Origin: JARRQJ01 sp963810615
Lineage (GTDB): Bacteria > Pseudomonadota > Gammaproteobacteria > DRLM01
DNA: 64,000 nucleotides
Direction of reading: 5' to 3'
Assembly: GCA_963810615.1 (NCBI GenBank)
Contig: CAWEOA010000008.1
Location: forward strand, 248,001 to 312,000
Part shown: piece by piece, positions 33,174 to 42,798 of the stretch
Position numbering within the stretch: position 1 is the stretch's first letter
How the letters are laid out: each line of letters opens with the position of its first letter
Notes under the pieces: model-generated
Seen by the model: the letters and a program-made list of their open reading frames with translations, nothing else
What the model was told of the DNA's origin: nothing
Database searches by the model: none
Translations under genes and position numbers: made by a program

Positions 33174-33318
33174 TTGACCCTCCTTGTTCGGTCTGTAATT
33201 GGTATAGCTGGCGGATTGTGCGGTAAATAATGTCTATTGAATTAGTGGCCTGCCGAAAAGATACAATGATTAACGACTTGAACTTAAAAAATCTTGATCA
33301 AAGTCCCAATTCTCGGAG

Positions 33319-33606
33319 CTAATGCGGGCTGCCGTCATTCTTGTTTTGACGGAGTTGCTTTAAATATTCAAGCTGTCGCTGATAAACGTCATGATCCAAG
33401 GGTGCCGCGCGAGGGTGTGCGGCGGGTGCCGGCTTCCACCCAGGGATTGCGCTTGGGGCGTCGCGCCACGGTACCACAAAGGTGACTTTGGGCAATTCGC
33501 CGCTTCCCAGGATAGTGGTTTTATCCAAATTCAAGCGTTCATCTGCGCCTGCGGCATGGCAGCATAGCACCATGCCCAATAGCGGAATCAAATAGATGCG
33601 TCTCAT
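33319..33606 (-). CDS. Small secreted protein of the Exb/TPR operon
   Basis: A 95-residue protein with a signal peptide (MRRIYLIPLLGMVLCCHAAGA) and a polar, Pro-rich mature part ending in YQRQLEYLKQLRQNKNDGSPH. No family was recognised. The start at 33606 overlaps the TPR lipoprotein stop (ATGA), so it is translationally coupled. It could be a small structural part of the envelope complex; this rests on context only. Confidence 0.7.
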   Translation of the reverse strand: MRRIYLIPLLGMVLCCHAAGADERLNLDKTTILGSGELPKVTFVVPWRDAPSAIPGWKPAPAAHPRAAPLDHDVYQRQLEYLKQLRQNKNDGSPH

Positions 33607-34253
33607 GGTTTGGAGTCCTCGCCTCCTGTGCTCTTCATGCGTTGCCGAAGGTCCGCCAGCCATCCCACGAGCTGCTTATCGGAATCGCCGCTGAGGCGTT
33701 GATATTGCTCATAATGATCGAGCGCCTTGGGTAGATTGTCGAGGTAGATATCGTAGAGAATCGCCAAATTAAGGTGGGCGTAACCATAATCCGGTTTGGC
33801 GGCCAGTGCCTGTTTATAAGCCGCCTCGGCATCGCTGAACTTGCCCTGCGCGCGGTAGATCATACCCAGATAATTGGCGGCGACATAATCCTTGGCGTCG
33901 AGTTTCAATGCCTGCTTGAAGGCGGCTTCAGCCTCTTCCAGCTTGCCTTGGCGATGGTAGAGTATGCCGAGATTGGTGTGCGGACTGGCGAGCTTCGGCT
34001 CGAGCTTGGCGATATTGGCAAACAACGCGCTTGCTTCCTTGTCTTGCCCTGCCTGCATGAAGGCGATGGCCTGCTCGAACTGCGTCTTTACTATCTTGCC
34101 GGTTTCTTCCGGGGCCGGCGCCTGTCCAGTCGGCGGTGGGGCTTTGGGTGTCACGGGCGGCGGTACGGGCATGGGCGCGCTGCAGCCCGCTACGAGCGCG
34201 GTGAGCAAGATGCAGTTGACGGCGCACCGGGGGTCAATAAATCGCATCGACAT
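33603..34253 (-). CDS. TPR lipoprotein
   Basis: The 216-residue protein has a lipobox (LVAGC, Cys at about residue 24), a Pro-rich linker and about four tetratricopeptide repeats (residues 60-190) with the usual W/Y-G-A-P pattern, for example PHTNLGILYHRQGKLEEAEAAFKQAL. It is likely anchored in the outer membrane on the periplasmic side, like PilF or GltE-type TPR lipoproteins. GGGAGA 5 nt before ATG 34253 sets the start, which overlaps the end of the giant TPR gene by 20 nt. Confidence 0.88.
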   Translation of the reverse strand: MSMRFIDPRCAVNCILLTALVAGCSAPMPVPPPVTPKAPPPTGQAPAPEETGKIVKTQFEQAIAFMQAGQDKEASALFANIAKLEPKLASPHTNLGILYHRQGKLEEAEAAFKQALKLDAKDYVAANYLGMIYRAQGKFSDAEAAYKQALAAKPDYGYAHLNLAILYDIYLDNLPKALDHYEQYQRLSGDSDKQLVGWLADLRQRMKSTGGEDSKP

Positions 34254-37200
34254 ATGCGTCTCCCTTTTCCGTCTTGGCATAGCGTCCCGGTAATAATTTA
34301 CTCAAAGCGGCGAAGCTTTGTTTAACCCAATCGTCATAGATATGTTCGGTCGTGCGGTGGACGTTGGCCTCGTGCAAGGCGATGGCCTTCTCCTCGAAGG
34401 GATAGGCCTGTTCCTCCAGGAGTACATTGTATTGTTCCAGTTCCAGGGCGCTGAGACCTTTGGGTCGTTCGGAGTTGAGGAGTGCCTTGCCGAGATTGCT
34501 GTAGATCTGTGCGGCGCGATAAGTGGCCGCGGTGGTGATCTCGGCGATGCCGTAATCGCTGGCGACGCGATAGGCGGTGAGTGACTCTTCCATGACCCGC
34601 TTCTTATGCTTGAGGCTCTTCTTTAAGGGGTGGGTGAGTTTGATGCTGATATAGTTCTGATAGCGTGCATCCGCCAGGATCAGGGCGGCATGTCCCGCCA
34701 AAAGACGGGTGCGTTCGCTGCGCTCGGAACCGCTTTGCTTGTCCGTGTCTATGATCTGCTTGAGCCAGTAGTGCTGTTGCTTGGTGTCCTTTGCCTGTGC
34801 ATAAAGATCGGCGAGGTGCTGTTGGGCCTCGATGGCGTCGGCGACCGGTTTGGGGAAACGCTGGACATATTCCCGATACAGGCGCTGCGCCTCCCCGTTC
34901 TGACCGGCGCGCATATAAAGTCCCGCGGCTTGCCATATGGCATCACGTTGTAGTTCTTCTCCCTCATCCTGCTTAGCGACGGTCTCCAATTCACCGGCGG
35001 CCTTGCGCCATTCACCGGCCTTTTGGTAGGCCACCGCCAATTTGGGGGCGATATCTTTTTGCAGCGGGTTGCCGGGATAATCGGTGCGGAATGCCTCCAA
35101 TAACGGAATCGCCTTTTGCCAATCCTCCAGCTTGAGTAGGGTCGCGGCGGCGTCGTATTGCGCGGTCGCGACGATGCTCGTTTTCGGCAGTTGGTCTTTT
35201 ATGCGCTGGAAGTTTTGCACTGCGCCCGTCAGGTCGCCGGCGTTACGCGCTGCTTCGCCTTGTTTATAGATGGCGGCGGCCAGGTTTTCTTCGATATCAG
35301 GGCGCTTGCCGTCGGTCTTGGGCATGAGCGCCAATACCTGCAGATAGCTGTGTTCGGCGTCGCTGAAAAGCTGTCTATCGAATTGGCCATTTGCCAGGAT
35401 GGTCCAGGCATCACGGCGCAGTGCGGCAGTGGCCGGTGGCTTGATGTCGAGCAGACGCTGCGCGGCCAGTTCCGCCTTGGCTTGCTCGTGCAGGGCAAAC
35501 CATTGCTGGGCGCTCTTGATCAGGGCCGCCGGGGTGCGGGGGTCGGCGGGGTAGGCGTCGGTAAAGCGCTGCAATGCCAGCAATGACTGTTGATCGGCCG
35601 CTTGTCGTTCGGCGCCGCTGAGTCCAGCGGCGAGCTTTTCGTGGGCCAGGACATCGGCATAAGCGGCCTCCGCGCCGTTAGGGTCATCTTTATATTCGTA
35701 AGCCACTTTTACATATTCCTGAGAGGCTTCGGCGTAGCGGTGATCCTCGTAGAGGAGTTCCGCGAACAGGAAGTGCATCTTCGATGCGAGCGGGTCCGCG
35801 GGGAAAGACTTCAAAAAGAGCCGATACCAGTTTTCCGCCTGCTGGTAATCCGCGGCATTCTTGGTATGTTGCGCCTTGGCGTGGGCGTAGTTGGTGGTCT
35901 CCTGCAAATAATCGTGAACCTTGGCCAGGGTGGTGTCGCGAGCGGCGTTGGGATTCTTTTGCCAATAATCGGCGGCGGGCTGATAACGTTCGATGAAATC
36001 GGCCTTGGCCTTTTGCTCCAGGTCGATGAAGCCGCCTTTTTCGTAGGCGCTGAGCGCCAGCGAATCGAATAGGGGTGCCCGCGGATCGTTGGGATGCTGT
36101 GCGACAAAACTACGATAGACATTCACTGCATCGGCGATACGCTGCTGCTCAAGGTACAGTTGCGCCAGGGTCTCGTAGAGGCGGTATTCATAAGGCCGTG
36201 CGCCGTGGCGGGCGAAGTAATCCTTGAGGGTATCTACACCCTTGAGCTGTGCCACCCCGAGGCTGGTTCCCCGCAGGATATCTTTGATCATTTCCTCTGC
36301 ACTGCGCGTCGGTGGAGGAGCGGCTGCATCCTTGGCGGCCGCAATGTTGGGCCACTTGCGCTCCAACAGGGGAATGAAGGTGTCCACGGCGACTTGATAT
36401 TGCCCTTGTTTTAGGCGTGACCAACCGAGCTTGTACAGCGCGTTTTCATAAAGCGGTGAAACGGGTCCTTGGGTGACGACTGCGTTGTAGGCTTCTGCGG
36501 CTTGGCCGGGCAGTCCCACGGAAAACAGCAATTCGCCGCGACGGAACTGCGTTTCGTCGATGTAGGTACTATGAGGATAATTTTTTGCGAGGCGGTCCAG
36601 GGTATCCAGCATGGTGGTGCTGTCGCCGCGGTGATCGTAGGCCTTGGCCAGGTTGTACAGGACGCGGTCATTGTCGGGATTATTCGGATAACGCTTGAGC
36701 ACTTGTTCGAGCAGTGTGGTGGCTTCGGCGTACAAGGCATCGCTACGATTATTTTTTTTCGTCGCCGCGCTGTCCTGATTGTCCGCCTGCTGCATCTTCA
36801 AGTAGGCCTCGCGAAACATGACGTCGCGGCGGGAGGGCGATTCGCCGCCATGGTCTAAGAAGAACTGGTAGGCGGCGATGGTCGCCGTATAGTCTTTGTT
36901 TGCGGCGGGAGAGGCGCTCGCCAGCTGGTCAGTGCTCAGGGCGTAACCCAGGCGTGCCTGTACCAAATAATCGTTGAGTCCGTCTTCGCCGTCCTGCAGG
37001 CCCCGTGCGAGCAGCTTCTCCAGATATTTATCTTGCTGCGCAAGCAAGGTTTCGGTCGAGTGCAGTAATGTGTTCTGTTTGGCGTGCAGTGCTTTGTAGT
37101 TATCCTCCTGAGCCGTAAACGAGCGGTTGAGTTGTGCCGGAGTGCTGCTCAACTGCGCGTAATTGCTGGCGTACTTATCCAGGATACTTTCCAGATTATC

Positions 37201-38985
37201 CAATTGTTGCTTAACTTCCTGGAGTCGCGTCGGATTTTGTTCGGTCAAATCCCAGATCATCAGTCCGCGCAGTAATTTGTATTTTTCATGGAGCGCATCG
37301 TTGTCCACGATGTAGTCCTTGAGTTTTCCCAGCAGTGTTTCGGCGTCGTTCAAATATTTCAGCAACTGCATTTGCTTTGCGGTTGCGAATTTCATTGAGT
37401 TATGGTGCACCTCGGCTTTTGCCAAATCGGACTGGATTGCCTTGAGCTTGGCCAATAAGGCATTAGGGTCCAGTTGCTTGCTGTTCTCTTGCCGCACTTG
37501 TCGTCGGCCGGCATTCATTGCCCGCTGGTTGGCCAGGAGGTCGAGAGAGGCGTCCATGTCGGATCCCGCGGTCGTCAGGATATCCCGAGTAATAAGCAGA
37601 TCGCGATAGTTCTTCAATCCTTCCACGAAGCGATGGCTGGTAAGTATGGGTAGCAGATAGGAGGTGACCGGTGAGGTAGGCAGGGTGCGCACCTGCCATT
37701 CGATGTCGAACTCCTTGTTGCCGGGATTATCCGCGAGGAGGGTTTTGAGATAGCTGCCGTCGCTCAGTTGCGCGCCCGCAGTTTGCACGCGCGCCAGTTC
37801 TTGCACATAACCGTCTGCGGCCTGCTGATAGTAATTCTTGGCCTGAGCGTAGTCATGTAGCTGATAATAGGCGTAGGCCGTCACCAGCTTTCCTTCCTGC
37901 ACAGCCGTGTCGCTGATGTTACGTTGGCTCAGCGGCAGCCAGCTTGCCAGCGCATTTCGCTCATTGCCTTGGAGAAAATCGATCCAGCCCTTGTCGAGCA
38001 AGGCGTAATTCGCATAGGGCGTATCGTCCCTGATGTCTTGCAGGGGGGTGGCAGTCAGGTCCGTTTGCCTGTGATTCAGCCATGCTTGGTCAAGATTGAT
38101 GGCGGCGATGTCTTTGAGAAAGGCGCTAAAGGACATTTGTAGCCGCTTCTGCGCAACCGCGCGCTCTTTTGAGAGTTGCCCCTGCCCGTTGATTGCAGAC
38201 CAAAGTTTCGATTTGTATAGATAGTTGGAAGGGCTGCGGGTCGAGTTGTTGATCTCGTCGAGCGCCGCCAGCCCTGCTTGGGTTTCACCTTTGTCCAGGA
38301 GGGCGATTCCCAGGTTATAGCGGTCCAATGCGAGTTGTGTGCCTTGTCCGGTGCCGGCTTTCAGTGTGGCGATGGCATTGTCATCATGCCCACCGGCCAA
38401 TTGCACCAGTGCCGACAGTGAGTCGCGCTGCGTTTGCAGTTCTCCGGAGGGGATATCCCGGAGCTTGGCTAAGGCCTGTTGCGCCTCTTCCAGATAGCCG
38501 CGCCGATAGAGGAAGCGGCCCGCCGCCAGCCAACTGTGTTTGGGCGCGGCGGTACGCTTGCTATCCACGCCATGGAGCAATTCTTCGGCGGGTTTCGGTA
38601 GCCCCACGGCCAGGTATAAGTCGGCCAGGACGACGTCGGTCTCATCCTTGCTCAAAGGGGCGTCGGCCAAGCGGCCCGCAACCAGGAGTTGGCGGATGTC
38701 GGCTAGATCTTTTTGTTGATAGAGGTAGTCGGCCAGAAAGGCCTTGTTGTCATTTTTGCCGGAGACCGCCCCCGGCAGATTGAGGGCATGCTGGAACTGG
38801 AGCAGGCTGGAAAAGTAGCGCTGCTGATAGAGCTCGAAGGCCGCCTCGCGAAATTCAAGGTTGGCGATGTCGCGGGAATCGTTATGGTCGAAGAGGTCGC
38901 TGCCCACGGCGAGCGGCGTTGCCAGAACGCCGAGCAGTATCGCAATGCCGGAGTAGCGTCTCCTTGGTCTTGCCCGCAACGCCAT
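34234..38985 (-). CDS. Very large periplasmic TPR protein (1583 residues)
   Basis: An N-terminal signal peptide (SGIAILLGVLATPLAVG) is followed by many tetratricopeptide-like helical repeats across nearly the full length, with clear TPR units around residues 770-850, 1090-1130 and 1270-1400. An extended coiled-coil stretch lies at about 500-640 (LLAKLKAIQSDLAKAEVHHNS and similar). It ends with LLPGRYAKTEKGD. It is probably a scaffold in the periplasm. It starts 12 bp after the upstream coiled-coil gene and overlaps the TPR lipoprotein gene. No enzyme motif was found. The size is much above common TPR proteins such as BamD or YbgF. Confidence 0.88.
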   Translation of the reverse strand: MALRARPRRRYSGIAILLGVLATPLAVGSDLFDHNDSRDIANLEFREAAFELYQQRYFSSLLQFQHALNLPGAVSGKNDNKAFLADYLYQQKDLADIRQLLVAGRLADAPLSKDETDVVLADLYLAVGLPKPAEELLHGVDSKRTAAPKHSWLAAGRFLYRRGYLEEAQQALAKLRDIPSGELQTQRDSLSALVQLAGGHDDNAIATLKAGTGQGTQLALDRYNLGIALLDKGETQAGLAALDEINNSTRSPSNYLYKSKLWSAINGQGQLSKERAVAQKRLQMSFSAFLKDIAAINLDQAWLNHRQTDLTATPLQDIRDDTPYANYALLDKGWIDFLQGNERNALASWLPLSQRNISDTAVQEGKLVTAYAYYQLHDYAQAKNYYQQAADGYVQELARVQTAGAQLSDGSYLKTLLADNPGNKEFDIEWQVRTLPTSPVTSYLLPILTSHRFVEGLKNYRDLLITRDILTTAGSDMDASLDLLANQRAMNAGRRQVRQENSKQLDPNALLAKLKAIQSDLAKAEVHHNSMKFATAKQMQLLKYLNDAETLLGKLKDYIVDNDALHEKYKLLRGLMIWDLTEQNPTRLQEVKQQLDNLESILDKYASNYAQLSSTPAQLNRSFTAQEDNYKALHAKQNTLLHSTETLLAQQDKYLEKLLARGLQDGEDGLNDYLVQARLGYALSTDQLASASPAANKDYTATIAAYQFFLDHGGESPSRRDVMFREAYLKMQQADNQDSAATKKNNRSDALYAEATTLLEQVLKRYPNNPDNDRVLYNLAKAYDHRGDSTTMLDTLDRLAKNYPHSTYIDETQFRRGELLFSVGLPGQAAEAYNAVVTQGPVSPLYENALYKLGWSRLKQGQYQVAVDTFIPLLERKWPNIAAAKDAAAPPPTRSAEEMIKDILRGTSLGVAQLKGVDTLKDYFARHGARPYEYRLYETLAQLYLEQQRIADAVNVYRSFVAQHPNDPRAPLFDSLALSAYEKGGFIDLEQKAKADFIERYQPAADYWQKNPNAARDTTLAKVHDYLQETTNYAHAKAQHTKNAADYQQAENWYRLFLKSFPADPLASKMHFLFAELLYEDHRYAEASQEYVKVAYEYKDDPNGAEAAYADVLAHEKLAAGLSGAERQAADQQSLLALQRFTDAYPADPRTPAALIKSAQQWFALHEQAKAELAAQRLLDIKPPATAALRRDAWTILANGQFDRQLFSDAEHSYLQVLALMPKTDGKRPDIEENLAAAIYKQGEAARNAGDLTGAVQNFQRIKDQLPKTSIVATAQYDAAATLLKLEDWQKAIPLLEAFRTDYPGNPLQKDIAPKLAVAYQKAGEWRKAAGELETVAKQDEGEELQRDAIWQAAGLYMRAGQNGEAQRLYREYVQRFPKPVADAIEAQQHLADLYAQAKDTKQQHYWLKQIIDTDKQSGSERSERTRLLAGHAALILADARYQNYISIKLTHPLKKSLKHKKRVMEESLTAYRVASDYGIAEITTAATYRAAQIYSNLGKALLNSERPKGLSALELEQYNVLLEEQAYPFEEKAIALHEANVHRTTEHIYDDWVKQSFAALSKLLPGRYAKTEKGDAYVDAIY

Positions 38986-38997
38986 GGCCGTCCTATG

Positions 38998-39549
38998 TTA
39001 TTCCCATTCCTTGACGGTCAGCTGGGGTGTGTCGGCCCCGCCTTTGGAGATGTTGAGTTGGACGAACTTGGCGGCCAGGGATTTCTGGAAATTGCTGTTG
39101 ATGCTGCCGCGCTTTTCCTGGCCCGCGGCGTCCTTGGCAATGAATGATGCCGTGAGCTGATGGGGGCCGATGGTGACATTGCCCAAGTAGAGCCGTTGTA
39201 CACCGCCGCGCTGCAAGGCCTGCTGCTCGTCGCCGTTATACAGGTAATTCGCCACGGTGCGGTTGTCCAGCTGCAACTGCATGGAATTCAGGTTCATGGT
39301 GTTTTGCGGGTCCAGGGACACGAAGACGCTGAGCTTGGTGGAGGCCGGCGTCAGCAGCTCGTCCTGCAGGTGGGACAGATCCTTGCTGAGTTCAATGACG
39401 TCACGCTTCAAGGACTGGACCTTTTCGTCCAGGCTGCGAAACTCCGGGTCCGGGGTGATGCTGAATCTATCCGGGGTATTGCCGCCCTCACCAAAGGCGA
39501 GCGCAGGCAGCAACGCGAGAAGTAACAACAATAACTTGGAGTTAAGCAT
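38998..39549 (-). CDS. Periplasmic coiled-coil protein, first gene of the Exb/TPR operon
   Basis: The 183-residue protein has a signal peptide (LLLLLLALLPALAFG), a short coiled coil at about residues 38-68 (LDEKVQSLKRDVIELSKDLSHLQDELL) and a beta-rich C-terminal domain with LSVFVSLDP and LYLGNVTIGPHQLTASF. No named family was recognised. GGAGG lies 6 nt before the ATG. It leads the eight-gene operon, so its upstream region (39550-39650) should hold the main promoter. Confidence 0.75.
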   Translation of the reverse strand: MLNSKLLLLLLALLPALAFGEGGNTPDRFSITPDPEFRSLDEKVQSLKRDVIELSKDLSHLQDELLTPASTKLSVFVSLDPQNTMNLNSMQLQLDNRTVANYLYNGDEQQALQRGGVQRLYLGNVTIGPHQLTASFIAKDAAGQEKRGSINSNFQKSLAAKFVQLNISKGGADTPQLTVKEWE

Positions 39550-40030
39550 TAATTACCTCCATTTTGCATCATCTGCAATGTACAAACATATGGTTAATAT
39601 CACGCCAACTGGACGAAAGGCTATAGACCCGGGGTCGCGATGTATTCATGTGGATGAGGACGTTCGATTTCTCCATTAGCGACTACGCAGTTGGCGCGGC
39701 CGAGAGATGGGTCATTTGATAGCCGCCGTGGATTGCCATACAAAGCCCGGCGGGTGCCGTGGCGACGAAGAATTCTGGGTATCGTATGTGGTGGTAAGGG
39801 AATAAGCCGTTTGGGGTATCGTCAGCGTGACCATCTTTGCCTAACTGCTATGTCCTTAAGGAGTGCCCGGTATCGAAACTATCCTTCCAAGTGAATGAAA
39901 AGCTGTTAATAATATCACGGGCCGCACCCGCTCAACCTGCTCAGAATACCATAAAGCATGGGAGGTGTAAGTTCTATACCCTGGGGGCCGCATTTCGCTT
40001 TGGTAAGCTTGGTGTTAATAAGGAGTGAGG
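39550..40030. other. Divergent intergenic region, no gene seen
   Basis: About 480 bp separate the Exb/TPR operon (minus) from the PAP2 gene (plus). Both promoters should lie here. No convincing ORF, RNA or repeat was found. Confidence 0.4.
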
Positions 40031-40807
40031 GTGTTGAAAGAGTCGATGAGCGGAAATCTGGCGCGGTATTACGCCGTGCCCGTGCTGGCCGTGTTCCTGG
40101 CATTGGCTGTTCTGGTCACCCACGGTAACAAGTCGGTGTTTTTATTGTTTAACGGCCTGGGCTTGCATACCGGCGACCGCCTGTGGGCCAATTGGACGCT
40201 GCTCGGTGATGGCCGGGTGGCGCTGGTGTTACTCCTGCCCTTTGTGGGGCGTCGCCCCGAACTGGTGTGGGCGGCCATAGTGACGGCCATCATTGCGGGC
40301 ATTGCCGTGCCCCTGTTGAAGCATGTGTTTGCGATGCCGCGCCCCCCTGCAGTGCTGGCGGCGGATGTGATTCATATTATCGGCCCCGCTTTCGGTTCCC
40401 GTTCCTTTCCTTCCGGTCACACCACGACCGCTTTCGTCCTCGCCGGGGTACTGAGCCTGTATTTTCGCCCATATTGGGTGATGGTCGTGTCGGTGCTGCT
40501 GGCCAGCGGAGTCGGGATCTCGCGGATGGCGGTGGGGGTGCATTGGCCCCTGGACGTGACGGCGGGCGCTGCCTTGGGATGGTTGTGTGCCATCGCCGGT
40601 ACCTACTGGGCGGCGCGGTGGCGTTGGGGCGTTTCGCTAACCGGGCAGCGGGTGCTCGCCGCTTTGCTTTTCCTGGCGGCGTTGGGGCTGTTGTTCTTCT
40701 TTAAGGAGTACGCCCCCTTGGCAGCGCTGCTGCCGAAGGGGGTCGCCATACTGGCCTTGATGCTCGGGATGCCCGGCCTGTTGCGGGTGTGGCGCGGGCA
40801 GGTGTGA
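40031..40807 (+). CDS. PAP2 family phosphatase
   Basis: The 258-residue membrane protein has six or more helices and the three PAP2 blocks: KHVFAMPRP (about 97-105), PSGHTT (about 126-131) and SRMAVGVHWPLDV (about 160-172), which hold the catalytic His and Arg residues. It probably removes phosphate from a membrane lipid such as undecaprenyl diphosphate or phosphatidic acid phosphate. The GTG at 40031 is chosen because AAGGAG ends 5 nt upstream; an ATG at 40046 is an alternative. Confidence 0.9.
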   Translation: MLKESMSGNLARYYAVPVLAVFLALAVLVTHGNKSVFLLFNGLGLHTGDRLWANWTLLGDGRVALVLLLPFVGRRPELVWAAIVTAIIAGIAVPLLKHVFAMPRPPAVLAADVIHIIGPAFGSRSFPSGHTTTAFVLAGVLSLYFRPYWVMVVSVLLASGVGISRMAVGVHWPLDVTAGAALGWLCAIAGTYWAARWRWGVSLTGQRVLAALLFLAALGLLFFFKEYAPLAALLPKGVAILALMLGMPGLLRVWRGQV

Positions 40808-40823
40808 CAAGGACCTGCGCGGC

Positions 40824-41699
40824 TTATTTTCCGGCCTTGCGCTTCTGCTCGATGGTATCGTGGATGATGGGGTTCAGAATCACCTCCATGGCGAAGCCCA
40901 TCTTGCCGCCTGGGACCACAATGGTGTTGGGCCGCGACATCCATGAACCGTGGATCATCTGCAGATAATAGGGGAAGTCGTGCTTCTGCGGGTGGCGGAA
41001 ACGGATGACCACGAAGCTCTCATCGGGCGTGGGGATGTCGCGGGCGATGAAGGGGTTTGAGGTGTCGACTATGGAGACCCGCTGGAAGTTGATATCGGTG
41101 CGCGAGAATTGCGGGGTGATGACCTGCACATAGTCGGGCATGCGGCGCAGGATGGTATCGACGATGGCCTCCGCTGAATAACCGCGTTCCTTGTTGTCGC
41201 GATGGATCTTTTGTATCCACTCCAGATTGACGATGGGTACCACGCCGATCAGCAGATCCACCCACTTCGCTACATCCACATCGCCCGCCACCACGCCGCC
41301 GTGTAGGCCTTCATAGAACAGGATATCCGAACCGGCGGGAATGGGCTCCCACGGGGTGAAGGTGCCGGGCGCGCAATTGTACTGGGCGGCTTCTTCCTCG
41401 TTGTGGATGTAATAGCGCTTTTGGCCGGTACCGGTCTCGCCATAGGTGCGAAACAGTTCTTCCAGCTTGTCGAAGAGATTGGCCTCTTCACCGAAGTGGC
41501 TGAGGGTACGGCCCTCTTTACGCGCTTCTTCCACGGCTACCTTCATGGCGGCGCGGTCATATTTATGGAAACTATCGCCTTCTACGACGGCGGCCTTGAT
41601 CTCTTCGCGGCGGAAGATATGTTCGAAGGCGTTTTTTACCGTAGTGGTGCCCGCCCCAGATGAACCCGTAACCGCGATAACCGGATGTTTGATAGACAT
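40824..41699 (-). CDS. prkB: Phosphoribulokinase
   Basis: The 291-residue protein matches bacterial phosphoribulokinase along its length: P-loop GSSGAGTTT (residues 12-20), VEGDSFHKYDR, GTFTPWEPIPAGSDILFYEGLHGG and DTSNPFIARDIPTPDESFVVI. It phosphorylates ribulose 5-phosphate to ribulose 1,5-bisphosphate, or a similar sugar phosphate in strains lacking RuBisCO. No RuBisCO or other Calvin-cycle gene lies nearby, so autotrophy is not shown by this window. The start is set at MSIKHPVIAV, the family N-terminus. It is convergent with the PAP2 gene. Confidence 0.93.
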   Translation of the reverse strand: MSIKHPVIAVTGSSGAGTTTVKNAFEHIFRREEIKAAVVEGDSFHKYDRAAMKVAVEEARKEGRTLSHFGEEANLFDKLEELFRTYGETGTGQKRYYIHNEEEAAQYNCAPGTFTPWEPIPAGSDILFYEGLHGGVVAGDVDVAKWVDLLIGVVPIVNLEWIQKIHRDNKERGYSAEAIVDTILRRMPDYVQVITPQFSRTDINFQRVSIVDTSNPFIARDIPTPDESFVVIRFRHPQKHDFPYYLQMIHGSWMSRPNTIVVPGGKMGFAMEVILNPIIHDTIEQKRKAGK

Positions 41700-42111
41700 A
41701 TAGAGTTTCCCTCGCCTCAATTAAAGCAACAGTATTAAAAATTCGTGGGGCGGCAGGGGCTGAATCCCGCGGTTTCCCCGTCGGTGATGACTACTTATGT
41801 GGTGGAGAAGCATCCCCTGTTCATTGCCGCCGCGTAGCTTTAAGCTTCGCCGTCATTCGCTTCCTAATTGGCGACGGTTGTTGTCTCGGCGACCAAGCGC
41901 CGGCGCGACAGGAGCGTCATTATACGCGAGGATGGCCTCGTAATTTCAAGGCGATCATTTTGGGGAATCTTCCGCAACCGTTGCGAGCTTGTCAATGACG
42001 CCAAGGGGCGGGGCAAAGTGCTTGAATTCAATGGGGCGGAGTGCGATTATCCCCCCTCGGGGTGAGGGCTGGCGGACACCGTCGGGCGTGGACAAGCAGC
42101 GGAGATTGTTG
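41700..42111. other. Intergenic region without a recognised gene
   Basis: About 410 bp between the phosphoribulokinase start and the lipoprotein gene. A C/G-rich palindrome at 42050-42066 (CCCCCCTCGGGGTGAGGG) resembles the dispersed repeats. No gene is apparent. Confidence 0.4.
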
Positions 42112-42645
42112 ATGGTGAAGGGGCTTAATAATATTTTCAAGTGTTTGATAATACTAATATCTCTTGCGGTGGGGGGGTGTGCTGCCTGGGGTTGGAACGG
42201 TACCGAGGTGAACACCGCCAACCGTCTCGTCAGCAAGGCGGGCGAAACGGAATTTTGTGCCGTGTATTTTCTGCGGCCCTTGACTGAGCGCGCCATGGGG
42301 TTTTCCGATAATGCCCTGACCATCGATTTGGACGGCAGCAAATTGCTTACCCTGGAAAAGGGGGATTACACCCTGGTGTACATGCGGCCCCGGGTACGCG
42401 CCACCATGAGCGTGGAGAACCGGACGGAAGTGGGGCCGTATTGGCTGACGAAAAAAATGACCAAGGATTATGAGTTCGGATTCGCGGCGGGGGAGACCTA
42501 TTTCATCGTCCTGGAACCGGTGGACGGCGAATTTCGCGGCGTATACTTCACCGCCAAGAACGTGGATTTATTTACGGCCAAGCAGCTGGCCCATAATCTG
42601 CGGCCGGCGGGAAAGGCGAGGAAGGCCCCCATCGGTACCTTGTAA
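42112..42645 (+). CDS. DUF2846-like lipoprotein
   Basis: A 177-residue protein with a lipobox (LAVGGC, Cys at about residue 22) and a soluble beta-rich domain: CAVYFLRPLTERAMGFSDNALTIDLDGSKLLTLEKGDYTLVYMRP resembles the DUF2846 pattern of a YxxR strand, an xVxxDG strand and a GxYxxxxxxPG turn. It is probably attached to the envelope. GGAG 8 nt before ATG 42112 supports this start rather than the longer frame from 41989. Confidence 0.7.
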   Translation: MVKGLNNIFKCLIILISLAVGGCAAWGWNGTEVNTANRLVSKAGETEFCAVYFLRPLTERAMGFSDNALTIDLDGSKLLTLEKGDYTLVYMRPRVRATMSVENRTEVGPYWLTKKMTKDYEFGFAAGETYFIVLEPVDGEFRGVYFTAKNVDLFTAKQLAHNLRPAGKARKAPIGTL

Positions 42646-42798
42646 TGGTGCCCTTTACGAGAAGAACGCTAAGCAAACCAACTCGTCTCCCCTAAGCGAC
42701 CCGCTGTGAGTCGTTATCCGGAATAATGCAAGGGCAGCCCGGTGGCCTTCCTCAGATTTAAAGCCCTGTGTATCGCACGTCTATAGGCTGAACAACTA

